Part shown: one piece after another, positions 25,035 to 33,073 of the stretch
Position numbering within the stretch: position 1 is the first letter of the stretch
How the letters are laid out: the number at the start of each line of letters is the position of its first letter
Assembly (NCBI GenBank): GCA_040221375.1
Contig: JAVKEP010000019.1
Coordinates: 1-64,000, forward strand
Length of the DNA: 64,000 nt
Direction of reading: 5' to 3'
DNA from: SHAN690 sp040221375
GTDB taxonomy: Bacteria; Bacteroidota; Bacteroidia; Flavobacteriales_G; Salibacteraceae
Position numbers and translations under genes: made by a program
The notes under the pieces: generated by a model
Databases searched by the model: none
What the model was told of the DNA's origin: nothing
Seen by the model: the letters and a program-made list of their open reading frames with translations, nothing else

Positions 25035-26453
25035 ATGCATTGGTATAAACAGGTTGGACTCTTTTCTGGGCCGTTAGCTGCCATGTTGGTTTTTATACTG
25101 GATCCGGGTGTGGATGCCTTGCAGACGAAGGTACTCAGCGTGGCGGCCTGGATGCTGATCTGGTGGGTGTTGGAGGCGGTAGAGCTTTACGTAACCGCGA
25201 TGTTGCCAATGGTGTTGTTTCCAATGTTGGGAATCATGTCGGTGAACGATGCCTTCGTTCCATATGCGAACCCAATCATCTTTTTGTTTTTAGGAGGATT
25301 CATTCTGGCCTTGGCCATGGAAGAACGCAAGTTGCATGAACGACTCGCATTTTCTTTGTTGCGATTAACGGGAACGAGGCCTGCGGGCATTGTGCTCGGA
25401 TTCATGCTCGCTACCTGGTCGGTGGCGATGTGGATATCTAATACGGCTACAGCGGTGATGCTGCTCCCGATCGCCATTTCCATCATTCAGTTGATCAAAG
25501 AGCAAGGGACCGATGACACCCTCGTCCGTCGAATTTCCTTACTGCTGATGCTCGGTATTGCATACGCGGCAAACATAGGAGGCATGGTTACCTTGATCGG
25601 TACTCCTCCGAATCTAGTCTTTGCGGGCTTTTACTACGAATCCTTCGGGACGGATTTTGCTTTCACGGATTGGTTGAAAGTAGGCATACCCGTGGGTGTG
25701 CTGCTGCTGGGTGCTGGATACGTGCTCCTGACCAAGCTGGTCTATCCTGTGAACTCCGAGCCCATTGCCGGCGTGAACGAATTGTTGGAGAGGAAATGGA
25801 AGGGACTAGGAAAGATGGCACGGCCTGAACGTACCGTACTGATCATCTTCGGATTTACGGTGTTGCTCTGGGTTTTTTCTGGTCAGATCAATGATTCTCT
25901 TGGGACACGGGTGTTGAATAACACGAGCATCGCGATGCTCGGGGGGATATTGATGTTCGTTACACCTGTCAACCTACGCAAGGGAGAGTTCGTCGTGAAT
26001 TGGTCCCATGCCCAAAAACTTCCGTGGGGGATTTTGATCTTGTTTGGAGGAGGCTTGAGCTTGGCGAGCGGATTGGAGCATGCAGGAATCATTTCGCTCA
26101 TCGCGTCGTTTGTGGCAGATTGCGGCATTGACTCCGTTTTTTTATTGATGCTGGGTTTGACGATCGTGTCGCTCTTCTTGACCGAGGTGATGAGCAATGT
26201 GGCCCTTGTGACGGTTTTACTTCCAGTGGTGTTTGGCATCGCCACGGAGCTCGAGGTGAATGCCTTGCTATTGACGGTGCCCGTTACCTTGGCGGCGAGT
26301 TGTGCCTTTATGATGCCCATTTCTACCCCGCCTAATGCCGTAGTCTACTCAAGCGGTTACGTGAGTGTCAAACAAATGCTGCGTGCGGGAATTTGGATGA
26401 ACGTGGTTTCGGTGTGCGCAATCAGCTTGATCTGCTACCTATTGTTTGCCTAG
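25035..26453 (+). CDS. SLC13/DASS-family anion:sodium symporter
   Basis: A 472-residue membrane transporter with 11-13 hydrophobic helices. DASS signatures are SNTATAVMLLPIA in the N-terminal half, a second Ser-Asn-Thr-like site VMSNVALVTVLLPVVFG in the C-terminal half, and SCAFMMPISTPPNAVVYSSG with the family's STPPNA. Family members import dicarboxylates, citrate or sulphate with sodium; the substrate is undecided here. The start at 25035 (MHWYKQ) is chosen because the upstream open frame is polar and would overlap the promoter-like TATCTTAG. Confidence 0.93.
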   Translation: MHWYKQVGLFSGPLAAMLVFILDPGVDALQTKVLSVAAWMLIWWVLEAVELYVTAMLPMVLFPMLGIMSVNDAFVPYANPIIFLFLGGFILALAMEERKLHERLAFSLLRLTGTRPAGIVLGFMLATWSVAMWISNTATAVMLLPIAISIIQLIKEQGTDDTLVRRISLLLMLGIAYAANIGGMVTLIGTPPNLVFAGFYYESFGTDFAFTDWLKVGIPVGVLLLGAGYVLLTKLVYPVNSEPIAGVNELLERKWKGLGKMARPERTVLIIFGFTVLLWVFSGQINDSLGTRVLNNTSIAMLGGILMFVTPVNLRKGEFVVNWSHAQKLPWGILILFGGGLSLASGLEHAGIISLIASFVADCGIDSVFLLMLGLTIVSLFLTEVMSNVALVTVLLPVVFGIATELEVNALLLTVPVTLAASCAFMMPISTPPNAVVYSSGYVSVKQMLRAGIWMNVVSVCAISLICYLLFA

Positions 26454-26516
26454 CCCGATTCATTTGTATCTATAGTGTGCGTTGGGAAGAAGCCTGAGCA
26501 CGATGGAATACTCGCG

Positions 26517-26548
26517 GTTGATGATGGCTGCGCGGCTCTATAGGTTCG
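26517..26548 (+). promoter_or_regulatory. Promoter before the secreted protein gene
   Basis: TTG (26517-26519), 21 bases, TAGGTTCG (26541-26548). This fits the Bacteroidota spacing with one deviation in the -7 box and leaves about 20 bases before the ATG. Confidence 0.5.
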
Positions 26549-26569
26549 TGGTCAATTAAAACAATAGCC

Positions 26570-27088
26570 ATGCAAGCGAACACGATATTCAACAAGGCCC
26601 TGATTCTACTTTTCGCATTCTTTGCGATGTCCTCAACTGCCCTGGCAGGTAAGGTAGTACTGAAATTTAAAGTGGTGGACGAAAACGACATCCGCATTGC
26701 CAACGTAGAGATCAAGGTCTACAAAGGAAATAACCTCTTTCACACCGAACTAACCCGAGTAGGAAAAGCCAAGATTGGTTTACCAACAGGTGAATACTAC
26801 ACGGTAGAAATCGCCCACAAGGGTCGAGTTACTAAAAGGATCATTGTAGATACCCGATCAGAGGATGGCTTGTTCGGCTCGTACGATTATCATTTCTACG
26901 TCGAGCTGGATCGATCTGAAGTATATAACGGCTACGCTAAGGCTGATGATTTCCTCGATTATCCGGTAACCTTGATCGAATTCGATCCGAATGAAATGGA
27001 ACTCGACTACAATGCGACCTATATGCGGTCAACTCGTTTGCACAAACAGCAAATGATGACCGATGAGCTTGCGCTCAGTTTGCGTTAA
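26570..27088 (+). CDS. Hypothetical exported protein
   Basis: A 172-residue protein with a signal peptide (LLFAFFAMSSTALAGK) and a mature region resembling a CarboxypepD_reg/Cna-B-like beta sandwich: VVLKFKVVDENDIRIANVEI, KVYKGNNLFHTE and KIGLPTGEYYTVEIAHKG. It probably resides in the periplasm or on the surface. I do not recognise a specific family. About 170 bases between it and the next gene hold nothing I can identify. Confidence 0.75.
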   Translation: MQANTIFNKALILLFAFFAMSSTALAGKVVLKFKVVDENDIRIANVEIKVYKGNNLFHTELTRVGKAKIGLPTGEYYTVEIAHKGRVTKRIIVDTRSEDGLFGSYDYHFYVELDRSEVYNGYAKADDFLDYPVTLIEFDPNEMELDYNATYMRSTRLHKQQMMTDELALSLR

Positions 27089-27256
27089 ATCATACAAATT
27101 TTAGAGTACATCTGTTCGAAAGGGGTTAGTCCGTTTTGAGGGCAAAACCCATTGGGTCGTGATTCGTTCACGAACGGAAAGTATCCCGTTTCCATTGGAT
27201 GTTCCAGTACAAAGAATCACTTAAAGAAGGCCAGCTTTGGTCAAAATTACTAGGAT

Positions 27257-27619
27257 ATGAGGACGATCGGACTGTTATGTCTGGCCCTGCTGTTATTGAG
27301 CATGGTCAATGTTGAAACCGAACAAGTAGAGCAACGCTTTCGAGAGATCAAATTGATATTTGTGCGCTCCGAAGCATCTTGTCAAATCGAACCGGATGTG
27401 TACGAAGTCGACGGCGATAAACGCCGGAAGTTGGGTTCGCTGCTTCCAGTCGATTCAAACAATTTTGACCCCTTCGTTTCGTATTACAACCGAGACGTGG
27501 AGGTATTGATCTTGCGGCGCTACCTAAACAGAAATTACGAGATCAGTTCGCATGAAACCTACTCCTTGGGTGAGGATTGCGGAAAGCGGTCGGTGTACCG
27601 ATTGGCTCGAGGCAGATAA
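27257..27619 (+). CDS. Small hypothetical exported protein
   Basis: A 120-residue protein with a hydrophobic N-terminus (MRTIGLLCLALLLLSMVNVE) that may be a signal peptide or anchor. The remainder is charged and contains two cysteines (ASCQIEPDV and GEDCGKRS) that could form a disulphide. I do not recognise the family. A weak -7-like CAGCTTTG is at 27232-27239. The function is unknown. Confidence 0.6.
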   Translation: MRTIGLLCLALLLLSMVNVETEQVEQRFREIKLIFVRSEASCQIEPDVYEVDGDKRRKLGSLLPVDSNNFDPFVSYYNRDVEVLILRRYLNRNYEISSHETYSLGEDCGKRSVYRLARGR

Positions 27620-27665
27620 AAAAACCGACTGACGAAATGAACTTGGATTCATTTTGCGAGCCGGT
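27618..27665 (-). terminator. Terminator-like hairpin for the small ECVGCGS gene
   Basis: On the minus strand, ACCG...GAAATGAA / TTCATTTT...CGGT forms an imperfect stem, interrupted by an internal loop, followed by a run of seven T. It lies 21 bases after the stop codon of the 54-residue gene and overlaps the stop codon of the plus-strand gene. Confidence 0.55.
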
Positions 27666-27685
27666 CTTGATGGAGTGCGTTTGGA

Positions 27686-27850
27686 TCAGCTTCCGCAGCC
27701 TACGCACTCAAATTCAGAACTACCGGGTTTTACCCCGTTGATCTTCATTTCTAAATTGTGAATCTTGTCACGGGCTTCCATGTCCTGAAACAAGTCGCCA
27801 GTCAGAGAGGCCTTCAATGCGTTTACCTCTTGTTGCCATTCTGTTATCAT
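27686..27850 (-). CDS. Conserved-looking 54-residue protein ending in ECVGCGS
   Basis: A short gene in the gap between 27619 and 28056. The translation starts MITEWQQEVNALKASLTGDL, continues with a Met/Glu/Asp-rich helix and NGVKPGSSEF, and ends ECVGCGS. The last residues contain a CxxC pair right at the C-terminus. Support for reality: ATG start, a TAATTTTA -7-like box on the same strand at 27880-27887, a terminator-like hairpin after the stop, and (from memory, to be checked) similar small proteins with the same tail in other Bacteroidota. The CGC pair could bind metal or take part in redox chemistry; the function is unknown. Confidence 0.72.
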   Translation of the reverse strand: MITEWQQEVNALKASLTGDLFQDMEARDKIHNLEMKINGVKPGSSEFECVGCGS

Positions 27851-28055
27851 CTTACGTTGGTATTAAAGCGTTAGATGCCTAAAATTACGCTCAACTCCAC
27901 CGCGCCCGATGCTCCCATTTTCCACTTTTTATCGGAGCATTGTGAATAGCGCGTGCAAATACTTCTTAGTGAAGCCGTTGCTCGCTGATTTGCTGTTGAG
28001 ATTTAAACTAGATATTTGCTCAAACGGGTAACCTTGCTCGCAAGCGAATAGCGGT

Positions 28056-29084
28056 ATGTTTAGATTCATTGTTGTCTTTTGGATTTCTTTCGTCCTTGTT
28101 GCAGGCGGGCTGGCCCTTTGGGTGCGTTCGCTCTCCCAATCCAACGAAGCGCTTCGCGAGCAATTGGATGAACAAGAGGCCGCTGTGTTGCGCCAAGCCG
28201 AGATGATTTCGTCCCTGCAAGCGGCAGAATCAACTTTGGGTATGATTGCTTTTCTCCAAGGCATTCAAGCGGAATTGGATGGCTCAACGGACCATAGATT
28301 ATCGATCAGGAGCATAGAAGACATCGCTGCGCTATCCAAAGCACTGGGCCCTTATCAGTACCCGGCAGGCGATAGCCTTATAAACCTGCCGTTGAGTCCG
28401 GAACGGGGGCAGTTGTTAATGGCCTTGGTTCACATGGACTTGGATTCGGCCGATTTTATGAAGATCAAAGCCTCGGCGAGTTTTGCGTTTGCTGATTTGC
28501 ACGAGGCCGATTTACAGGGGACGGACTTGGGGGGCATTGATCTGAATGGAGCACATCTAAAAAAGGCCAATTTGCGTGGCTGCACCTTTCACAAGGCTAC
28601 GCTCGTTGAGGCAAAGCTTTGGAATGCAGACTTGAGTGGGGCGGATATGCGCTACGCTGATTTTCGGAGGGCCGACCTTCGATGGGCGCTACTGACCGAA
28701 GCCAATTTACATCGTACCAACGTGAATGGAGCGCTTTTTCATGCGGCGAAGATGGATTTTGCCGACTTGAGAATGGCGGATGTGCGGTGGGCCAAGTTCG
28801 TCGGCACACAGCTGTCGTACTCAGATTTTGAAGGAACCAATCTCAAAGGCGCAGCGCTTACCCGAGCAAATTTATCTGGTGCGCGATTTTGCCATGCACG
28901 CTTCAGCAGAACGGCACTGGACGAGGCGGTATTTCATGAAACTGAGTTCGACTCAGCCAGGATTGAGGATAAAAATTGGTTTTCAGCGCTCGCCAAAAGT
29001 GACGTGATCGGATTGTCCGAGCACAAAGAATTGTACGAAGTTGCGAAGGATGAGGAAGCCCTATTCCTCGTGCCACGTAAATAG
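28056..29084 (+). CDS. Membrane-anchored pentapeptide-repeat protein
   Basis: A 342-residue protein with an N-terminal membrane helix (MFRFIVVFWISFVLVAGGLA), then a predicted coiled coil (SLSQSNEALREQLDEQEAAV...), then from about residue 145 a run of A(D/N)Lxx pentapeptides (ADLHEADLQGTDLGGIDLNG, ANLRGC, ADLSGADMRYADFRRADLRW and so on) forming a right-handed beta-helix to about residue 310. Soluble pentapeptide proteins such as Qnr mimic DNA, but the membrane and coiled-coil parts argue for another role. It stands alone, divergent from the lipoprotein gene at 29100. Confidence 0.88.
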   Translation: MFRFIVVFWISFVLVAGGLALWVRSLSQSNEALREQLDEQEAAVLRQAEMISSLQAAESTLGMIAFLQGIQAELDGSTDHRLSIRSIEDIAALSKALGPYQYPAGDSLINLPLSPERGQLLMALVHMDLDSADFMKIKASASFAFADLHEADLQGTDLGGIDLNGAHLKKANLRGCTFHKATLVEAKLWNADLSGADMRYADFRRADLRWALLTEANLHRTNVNGALFHAAKMDFADLRMADVRWAKFVGTQLSYSDFEGTNLKGAALTRANLSGARFCHARFSRTALDEAVFHETEFDSARIEDKNWFSALAKSDVIGLSEHKELYEVAKDEEALFLVPRK

Positions 29085-29099
29085 CGTTTGGGAGGGTGA

Positions 29100-30086
29100 T
29101 CAATCGGCCCCAGCTACTAATTTCATTTGCTCATTAAGCACCGTGTTTAGCTTGCCCGCAAAACGAATGACTTCTTCGTCCGATGCGTCAAATGGGATAA
29201 ACGAGATTTGGAATGCCCAAGTGTAATACGCCTGCACTTCATTGAGGTATCCGGCCAATAACTCGGGTGTCCAGACGGTCTTCGAGTCAATTTCAAATTG
29301 TTGCTTCAAGCCTTTACCGAGCTCTTGTCCCCACTCATTGTTGATCATGTCGACGTAATTGTCCATCGGATTGTTCTCGGGATTTTCGAGCTGCGATTTG
29401 GTGAATTTACCGCTGATCAACGCGGCCATGTTATGTCGTTCGTGGACGTCGGCAACGTAATCGGCCAGTTCTTCTGAAAATAGCGTGGTGACAAAGGCTT
29501 GGGCCGTGATGTGGTTGAAGGTGTTGAGGAATCCTTTTTCGGTAAGATCTTCAGCCGAAAGTTTCGAGGCATCCTCGCCGCGGATGTGTTGGGTCATCAA
29601 TTCTGCAAAATCATAGAACGCCACGTCACCCGGACCGAATACGTCATGTTTTCTACGCGATAGCACAAACACACGCATGATGTCTTGCCGATGGATCAAT
29701 GCATAAGGCGTCCTGCAGGCCAATCCCAGTTTCGCCCAAAAACCATCGTCGCGAGCGCTTCGAAAGTCATCTTCGCTGACCCCTTGCTCGAGTTCGCTCA
29801 CGACCACCTTGTTGTTGCTAAAATGAACCAACCGTACTGCATCGCTTCCTTTTTCAGAAGCCGTATCGCCTTGGAATTCGATCTGTACAACCTCGCTGAG
29901 TTCTTGTAAGTTTCTGAAGCGTGTAGAGACCAAACCTCCCACGGATCCAGAATGCAATGAATCGCTTTTTCTTGCGCTCAAAGGCGCATCCTCTTCAGTG
30001 GCAAGGGTAGCGTTGCACCCGCTCGCCGCCCAGAGTATGCAGAAGGTAGTGCAGATTAATAAGTAGTTAGTGATGGGGGCTTTCAT
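29100..30086 (-). CDS. Hypothetical lipoprotein
   Basis: A 328-residue lipoprotein (lipobox AASGC, Cys24) that I do not recognise. The mature protein is mostly helical, acidic, and includes LSRRKHDVFGPGDVAFYDFA and NNPMDNYVDMINNEWGQELG. It has no transmembrane segment and no catalytic motif I can name. It is transcribed away from the pectinase-type cluster at 30149 and is separate from it. The function is unknown. Confidence 0.75.
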   Translation of the reverse strand: MKAPITNYLLICTTFCILWAASGCNATLATEEDAPLSARKSDSLHSGSVGGLVSTRFRNLQELSEVVQIEFQGDTASEKGSDAVRLVHFSNNKVVVSELEQGVSEDDFRSARDDGFWAKLGLACRTPYALIHRQDIMRVFVLSRRKHDVFGPGDVAFYDFAELMTQHIRGEDASKLSAEDLTEKGFLNTFNHITAQAFVTTLFSEELADYVADVHERHNMAALISGKFTKSQLENPENNPMDNYVDMINNEWGQELGKGLKQQFEIDSKTVWTPELLAGYLNEVQAYYTWAFQISFIPFDASDEEVIRFAGKLNTVLNEQMKLVAGAD

Positions 30087-30148
30087 TGGATTTCGATCCT
30101 TCGAAAATAGCTAGGATTCGTCGCATTGGCTAACTTCGAACAATCAGT

Positions 30149-30985
30149 ATGTTGACTAGACTATACCCGCCTGCCTTACACGTCCTGTGGCAATTGATGT
30201 TATGTACGTCCACATGCTTTTCGTTAACCTCGTGCGCTGCTCAAGATGTGGAAGCCATTGTCATCCCTTTGCTCGACAAAACACCTGCCATCGATGGGGA
30301 TTTGGGTGAATGGAAGTTGGATGCATTTTCAGACGGGGAGTGGGATATGGCGCGCGTAAAGGCATCTCCTTGGTACGAACCTAAACGAAACCGCTTGGTG
30401 GTCGATTCCAATGAAGTTCCAGGCGCTGCGGATTTGCGTGCGGCTTATTACCTCGCGTGGGATGGCCACCATTTGTATTTTGGTGCCGAGGTGCACGACA
30501 ATGTGAATGATGTAATGGATGCTAAGCACGAACCCAAGCGTTGGTACTACAAGGACGCCATCGCCTTATTTATTGAAGCACCGCGCGATGGGGTCGCTGA
30601 AAAATTTGAGGAAGGTGACCACGCATTTTGCTTCGTGATGGACAACTCAAAACCGGATTACGGCGCATGGTGGAGGCATGGTTCTGCCACCGAAGCGTAT
30701 ATTGAGGAACCTATCCCTACACCCTCCGTTGATTACGCCCTACAAATGAACCCATGGGGAGAAAATCCGGCCGATTATATTTTTGAAGGGCGCATTGATG
30801 TAAGTTCGACGCTGGCGCTGGGGATGGAGAAGAGCAAAGCTTTCGCCGAAAACGAATTCAGTTTCATGATCGTTCATTGCGATCCTGACGGCGGTGAATA
30901 CGGCGGACATTTATTGATCTATGGCAAAGGCGATAACGACGCAACTTGGACGAGGATGAAATTTGAACATGCAGGCCAACATTGA
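30149..30985 (+). CDS. CBM9-like domain lipoprotein
   Basis: A 278-residue exported lipoprotein (lipobox LTSC) with the fold of family 9 carbohydrate-binding/sugar-binding proteins: the N-terminal PLLDKTPAIDGDLGEWKL and later RAAYYLAWDGHHLYFGAEVH are characteristic, and AIALFIEAPRD follows. It starts the carbohydrate-degradation cluster with GH28 and GH78, so it may bind pectic oligosaccharides on the cell surface. TAACTTCG at 30131-30138 is a -7-like box 10 bases before the ATG. It overlaps the GH28 gene start by 23 bases. Confidence 0.83.
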   Translation: MLTRLYPPALHVLWQLMLCTSTCFSLTSCAAQDVEAIVIPLLDKTPAIDGDLGEWKLDAFSDGEWDMARVKASPWYEPKRNRLVVDSNEVPGAADLRAAYYLAWDGHHLYFGAEVHDNVNDVMDAKHEPKRWYYKDAIALFIEAPRDGVAEKFEEGDHAFCFVMDNSKPDYGAWWRHGSATEAYIEEPIPTPSVDYALQMNPWGENPADYIFEGRIDVSSTLALGMEKSKAFAENEFSFMIVHCDPDGGEYGGHLLIYGKGDNDATWTRMKFEHAGQH

Positions 30986-32582
30986 AACCATACGGTATAT
31001 AGTGCAAAGTGCGTCGAAAATCGCCGTGGTTGTACTTATGACTTCCACGGCATCCGACGTCAAGGCGCAAGAAGCAGCCGAACGTTACGACGTGCTTACG
31101 TATGGCGCAGTAGCTGATTCGAGCTTGCTTTCTACCGAGGCCATCCAAGGTGCCATCAACGCCTGCTTTGCTGACGGTGGCGGCGTGGTGTACCTTCCTC
31201 CAGGGCAGTACAGATCGGGAACCTTGGTGTTGAAAGACAACGTAACCTTGTTTCTAGAAAAAGGAGCTACCCTTCATGCCAGTCGAAACATCAATGACTA
31301 CCGCATGCCCTTGGAAAATGCAACCCGCCCTGTTTTTTTGTATGCCAACGGAGCCAAGAACATCACTTTGGCAGGCGGAGGGACCATCCACGGAGGAGCG
31401 AAACGCAGCTATGAAGACTTGAGAAAGACCGATGCATTTATAAAGGACATTACAGAGAACGCCAAAGCAGCAGGGGTAGAGATGAAGATGTATTACGTGG
31501 TCAAGCCTGATGTGGCGCTGGTGGTCTTTACGGATTGTGAGCGGGTTACCGTACAGGACATCACCCTCGAAGAATCTTCTTTTTGGACGCTTCACATCAT
31601 GAAAAGCTCGCGCGTTCGCATCCACGACGTCAAGGTGTTCTCGAGCCTTGAGCAAGGGGTGAATGCAGACGGAATTGACATCAATTCTTGTTCTGACGTT
31701 GAGATTTCCGACTGCGTGATTTCGACCGGTGACGACGCCATCGTTTTGAAGACATGGTTTGATGAACCCTGTGAAAACGTCTCAGTAAAACGCTGCATCT
31801 TGACATCCTCATCCACCGCGCTGAAGATTGGTACAGAGTCACACGGCGATTTCAGAAACATTCGATTCGACAGTTGCACGATATTGAATACCAACCGCGG
31901 TTTGAGCATTGTAGTACGCGACGGTGGCAACGTGGAGGATGTCCGCTTTTCAAACATTACCATCGATTGCAGTCGAAGGCATTTCAACTGGTGGGGGAAC
32001 GGTGATCCCATCTGGATTTATTTAACGAAAAAGAACGAGCGTTCTCCCGTGGGGTCCATCAAGAACGTTTCTTTTTTAAACATCCAAGCGAGGGCGAGGG
32101 GTACGAGTAGAATAGAGAGCACAGTAGGTGACAGGATCGAATTCGTAGTATTCAAAAACGTCTCCTTGACCATGCTCGAAGAGAACTATTTGGATAAGCG
32201 TGCCGACCACGCATTGGCCATCGATCACGTGCGTAATTTGACCGTACAGGGTTTCTCAGTCAATTGGCAAGACGATTCACCGGAACCTTTGTGGGGTAGC
32301 GCACTTGTACTTTCAAACGTGGAAGAGGTGCAGGTCGGAAATTTCATGGGTCGGCAAGGGCGTTTAGAAAGCGAGGAGCCAGTCATTGCCTTGCACAATG
32401 CCCAATCGGTTCAGTTGCGCAACTGCCAGAGTGAACCCGGCGCACATACCCTGGTGTATGTTTCTGGGGAACAAAGTCAATCCATTGAATTGAATGGAAT
32501 CAACGGAAACAAGCACGCCAAGTCGCCCTTGGAAGTGGATGCCTCTGTAGTTCACCCGGAAACCATCGTTCTCAAGCCATGA
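30963..32582 (+). CDS. GH28 polygalacturonase-type glycoside hydrolase
   Basis: A 539-residue secreted glycoside hydrolase of family 28 (pectin/rhamnogalacturonan backbone). After a signal-like segment (VVVLMTSTASDVKAQ) the parallel beta-helix shows the family motifs NADGIDINSCSDVEI, STGDDAIVLK (catalytic Asp pair region), TESHGDFRNI (His) and TNRGLSIVVRDGG. It has a longer C-terminal region than bacterial pehA. It overlaps the CBM9 gene by 23 bases and the next gene by ATGA, so it is in an operon. Exo or endo action cannot be told from sequence. Confidence 0.92.
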   Translation: MNMQANIETIRYIVQSASKIAVVVLMTSTASDVKAQEAAERYDVLTYGAVADSSLLSTEAIQGAINACFADGGGVVYLPPGQYRSGTLVLKDNVTLFLEKGATLHASRNINDYRMPLENATRPVFLYANGAKNITLAGGGTIHGGAKRSYEDLRKTDAFIKDITENAKAAGVEMKMYYVVKPDVALVVFTDCERVTVQDITLEESSFWTLHIMKSSRVRIHDVKVFSSLEQGVNADGIDINSCSDVEISDCVISTGDDAIVLKTWFDEPCENVSVKRCILTSSSTALKIGTESHGDFRNIRFDSCTILNTNRGLSIVVRDGGNVEDVRFSNITIDCSRRHFNWWGNGDPIWIYLTKKNERSPVGSIKNVSFLNIQARARGTSRIESTVGDRIEFVVFKNVSLTMLEENYLDKRADHALAIDHVRNLTVQGFSVNWQDDSPEPLWGSALVLSNVEEVQVGNFMGRQGRLESEEPVIALHNAQSVQLRNCQSEPGAHTLVYVSGEQSQSIELNGINGNKHAKSPLEVDASVVHPETIVLKP

Positions 32583-33073
32583 TGGGCGCACGGCACATAG
32601 CGCCTTTGCTTTTTTCCACTCTCTGGAGCTTTAATGTATGCTGTGCGCAAGAGGAAAAGAAATATGTGTACTACGAAGATTCGGCCATTGAGTACGACGA
32701 GGAAAAACTGAACAAGCAGAATTTTTACCGGATTGCCTCTGGCACAAAACGGGTCTTTGAGTGGTATCAAAACAATGCAGGTGAAGCAGGGAATCACTCG
32801 GTCGCTCCTACGATCATTGCGTTTGAAGTTGACCCGTCCTTGGATCAATTTGAATTACGTGCGACCGAGCTCTTGGACGCCAACGCCGTGTACATTCAAG
32901 ATTGTCGTTGTCAGGACAAGGGCATACATCCGCTCAAAGAGGGCGTAATCAAAGGCCAGCGGATTTCGCAGGGGCTCTGGAGGATCGAAATTGACATTTT
33001 GGTGGCCGGACGTAACACCACGAAGGTCTACCACCAAGAGATACGCGAAACCTTCGAGCAGCGTGAGAGATGA
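32579..33073 (+). CDS. Hypothetical exported protein of the pectin cluster
   Basis: A 164-residue protein with a likely signal peptide (IAPLLFSTLWSFNVCCAQE). The mature part starts KYVYYEDSAIEYDEEKLNKQ and includes two Cys (QDCRCQDKG). I do not recognise it. It sits between GH28 and GH78 with ATGA overlaps on both sides (32579-32582 and 33070-33073), so it is translated as part of that operon. A binding or accessory role in pectin use is an inference from position only. Confidence 0.75.
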   Translation: MMGARHIAPLLFSTLWSFNVCCAQEEKKYVYYEDSAIEYDEEKLNKQNFYRIASGTKRVFEWYQNNAGEAGNHSVAPTIIAFEVDPSLDQFELRATELLDANAVYIQDCRCQDKGIHPLKEGVIKGQRISQGLWRIEIDILVAGRNTTKVYHQEIRETFEQRER

